Shown here: positions 42,021 to 42,077 of the stretch, piece by piece
Numbering within the stretch: position 1 is the stretch's first letter
Layout: each line of letters begins with the position of its first letter
Assembly (NCBI RefSeq): GCF_002207765.1
Contig: NZ_BDGJ01000016.1
Coordinates: 1 to 42,077 of the forward strand
DNA: 42,077 bases
Direction: 5' to 3'
Source: Calderihabitans maritimus
GTDB lineage: Bacteria > Bacillota > KKC1 > Calderihabitantales > Calderihabitantaceae
The notes under the pieces: generated by a model
Seen by the model: the letters and a program-made list of their open reading frames with translations, nothing else
The model's database searches: none
What the model was told of the DNA's origin: nothing
Translations under genes and position numbers: made by a program

Positions 42021-42050
42021 ATGTAGTTGTTTATGGTATAATATCTACAT
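42021..42050 (+). promoter_or_regulatory. Promoter of an IS607-type element, within an inverted repeat
   Basis: TATAAT at 42037-42042 ends only 6 bases before ATG 42049, so the mRNA would be nearly leaderless; there is no ribosome site. The promoter is framed by ATGTAG (42021-42026) and CTACAT (42045-42050), a possible binding site for the encoded recombinase. Confidence 0.55.
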
Positions 42051-42077
42051 GAAACTCAGTGAATGGGCAAGAAAACA
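42049..42077 (+). CDS. Start of IS607-type serine recombinase (partial)
   Basis: The last nine codons read MKLSEWARK, the characteristic start of IS607 OrfA proteins (MKLSEWAKKxGxSYxTAWRWF), which have a MerR-like DNA-binding head and a serine recombinase domain. The window cuts the gene, so completeness is unknown. Confidence 0.65.

Overview
The window looks like a chromosomal segment of an anaerobic, endospore-forming, probably thermophilic Clostridium-class Firmicute (Moorella / Desulfotomaculum-like). The basis is a complete spoIIA-sigF operon and a spoVA operon, strong AGGAGG ribosome sites with frequent TTG/GTG starts, oxygen-sensitive enzymes (hybrid cluster protein, an acyl-CoA dehydratase-type activase set) and an L-box riboswitch in front of lysA. 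No rRNA, tRNA or CRISPR array was seen.

Layout. 1-2.1 kb: a short hybrid cluster protein gene (hcp, minus strand) behind an FNR/CRP-type operator, and a small membrane protein. 2.3-7.8 kb: spoIIAA-spoIIAB-sigF behind a sigma-H-like promoter, a dodecin, then spoVAC-AD-AE-AF behind a sigma-G-like promoter. 7.9-11 kb: two DUF2229-type proteins and a 2-hydroxyacyl-CoA dehydratase-type activase. 11-12.5 kb: a TrpB2-type tryptophan synthase beta chain. 12.8-23.1 kb: a signalling island with a PocR-GAF-HD-GYP protein, an unknown 122-residue protein, a double-domain KaiC-like ATPase, a GGDEF protein, a stressosome set (RsbR, RsbS, RsbT, RsbX), a diguanylate cyclase carrying an RsbU-type RsbT-binding domain, and a GGDEF*/EAL protein with a haem-less globin-like N-terminus. 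23.7-25.4 kb: a SurA-like lipoprotein and an ATP-grasp ligase. 25.7-29.2 kb: a TetR-HlyD-ABC-permease efflux operon. 29.2-32.9 kb: decayed DNA with gene fragments and a few small intact ORFs. 32.9-36.9 kb (minus strand): MarR-ABC-permease, a pair of half-size permeases, and a PadR regulator with a Cys/His-rich head. 37.2-38.5 kb: a second, complementarily deleted copy of the permease-plus-next-gene segment at 28-29.4 kb. 38.5-40 kb: an exported propeller-like lipoprotein and an SDR relic. 40.2-42 kb: promoter, lysine riboswitch, lysA, terminator, and the first codons of an IS607-type recombinase.

How it fits together. The spoIIA-spoVA block and lysA are near neighbours in Bacillus (spoVAF-lysA). 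Here they keep order and strand but are about 33 kb apart, so the intervening DNA may be an accessory block. Its most interesting part is the 10-kb signalling island, where a stressosome seems wired to c-di-GMP through an RsbU_N-GGDEF fusion instead of to a sigma-B cascade, next to a KaiC/PocR/HD-GYP module.
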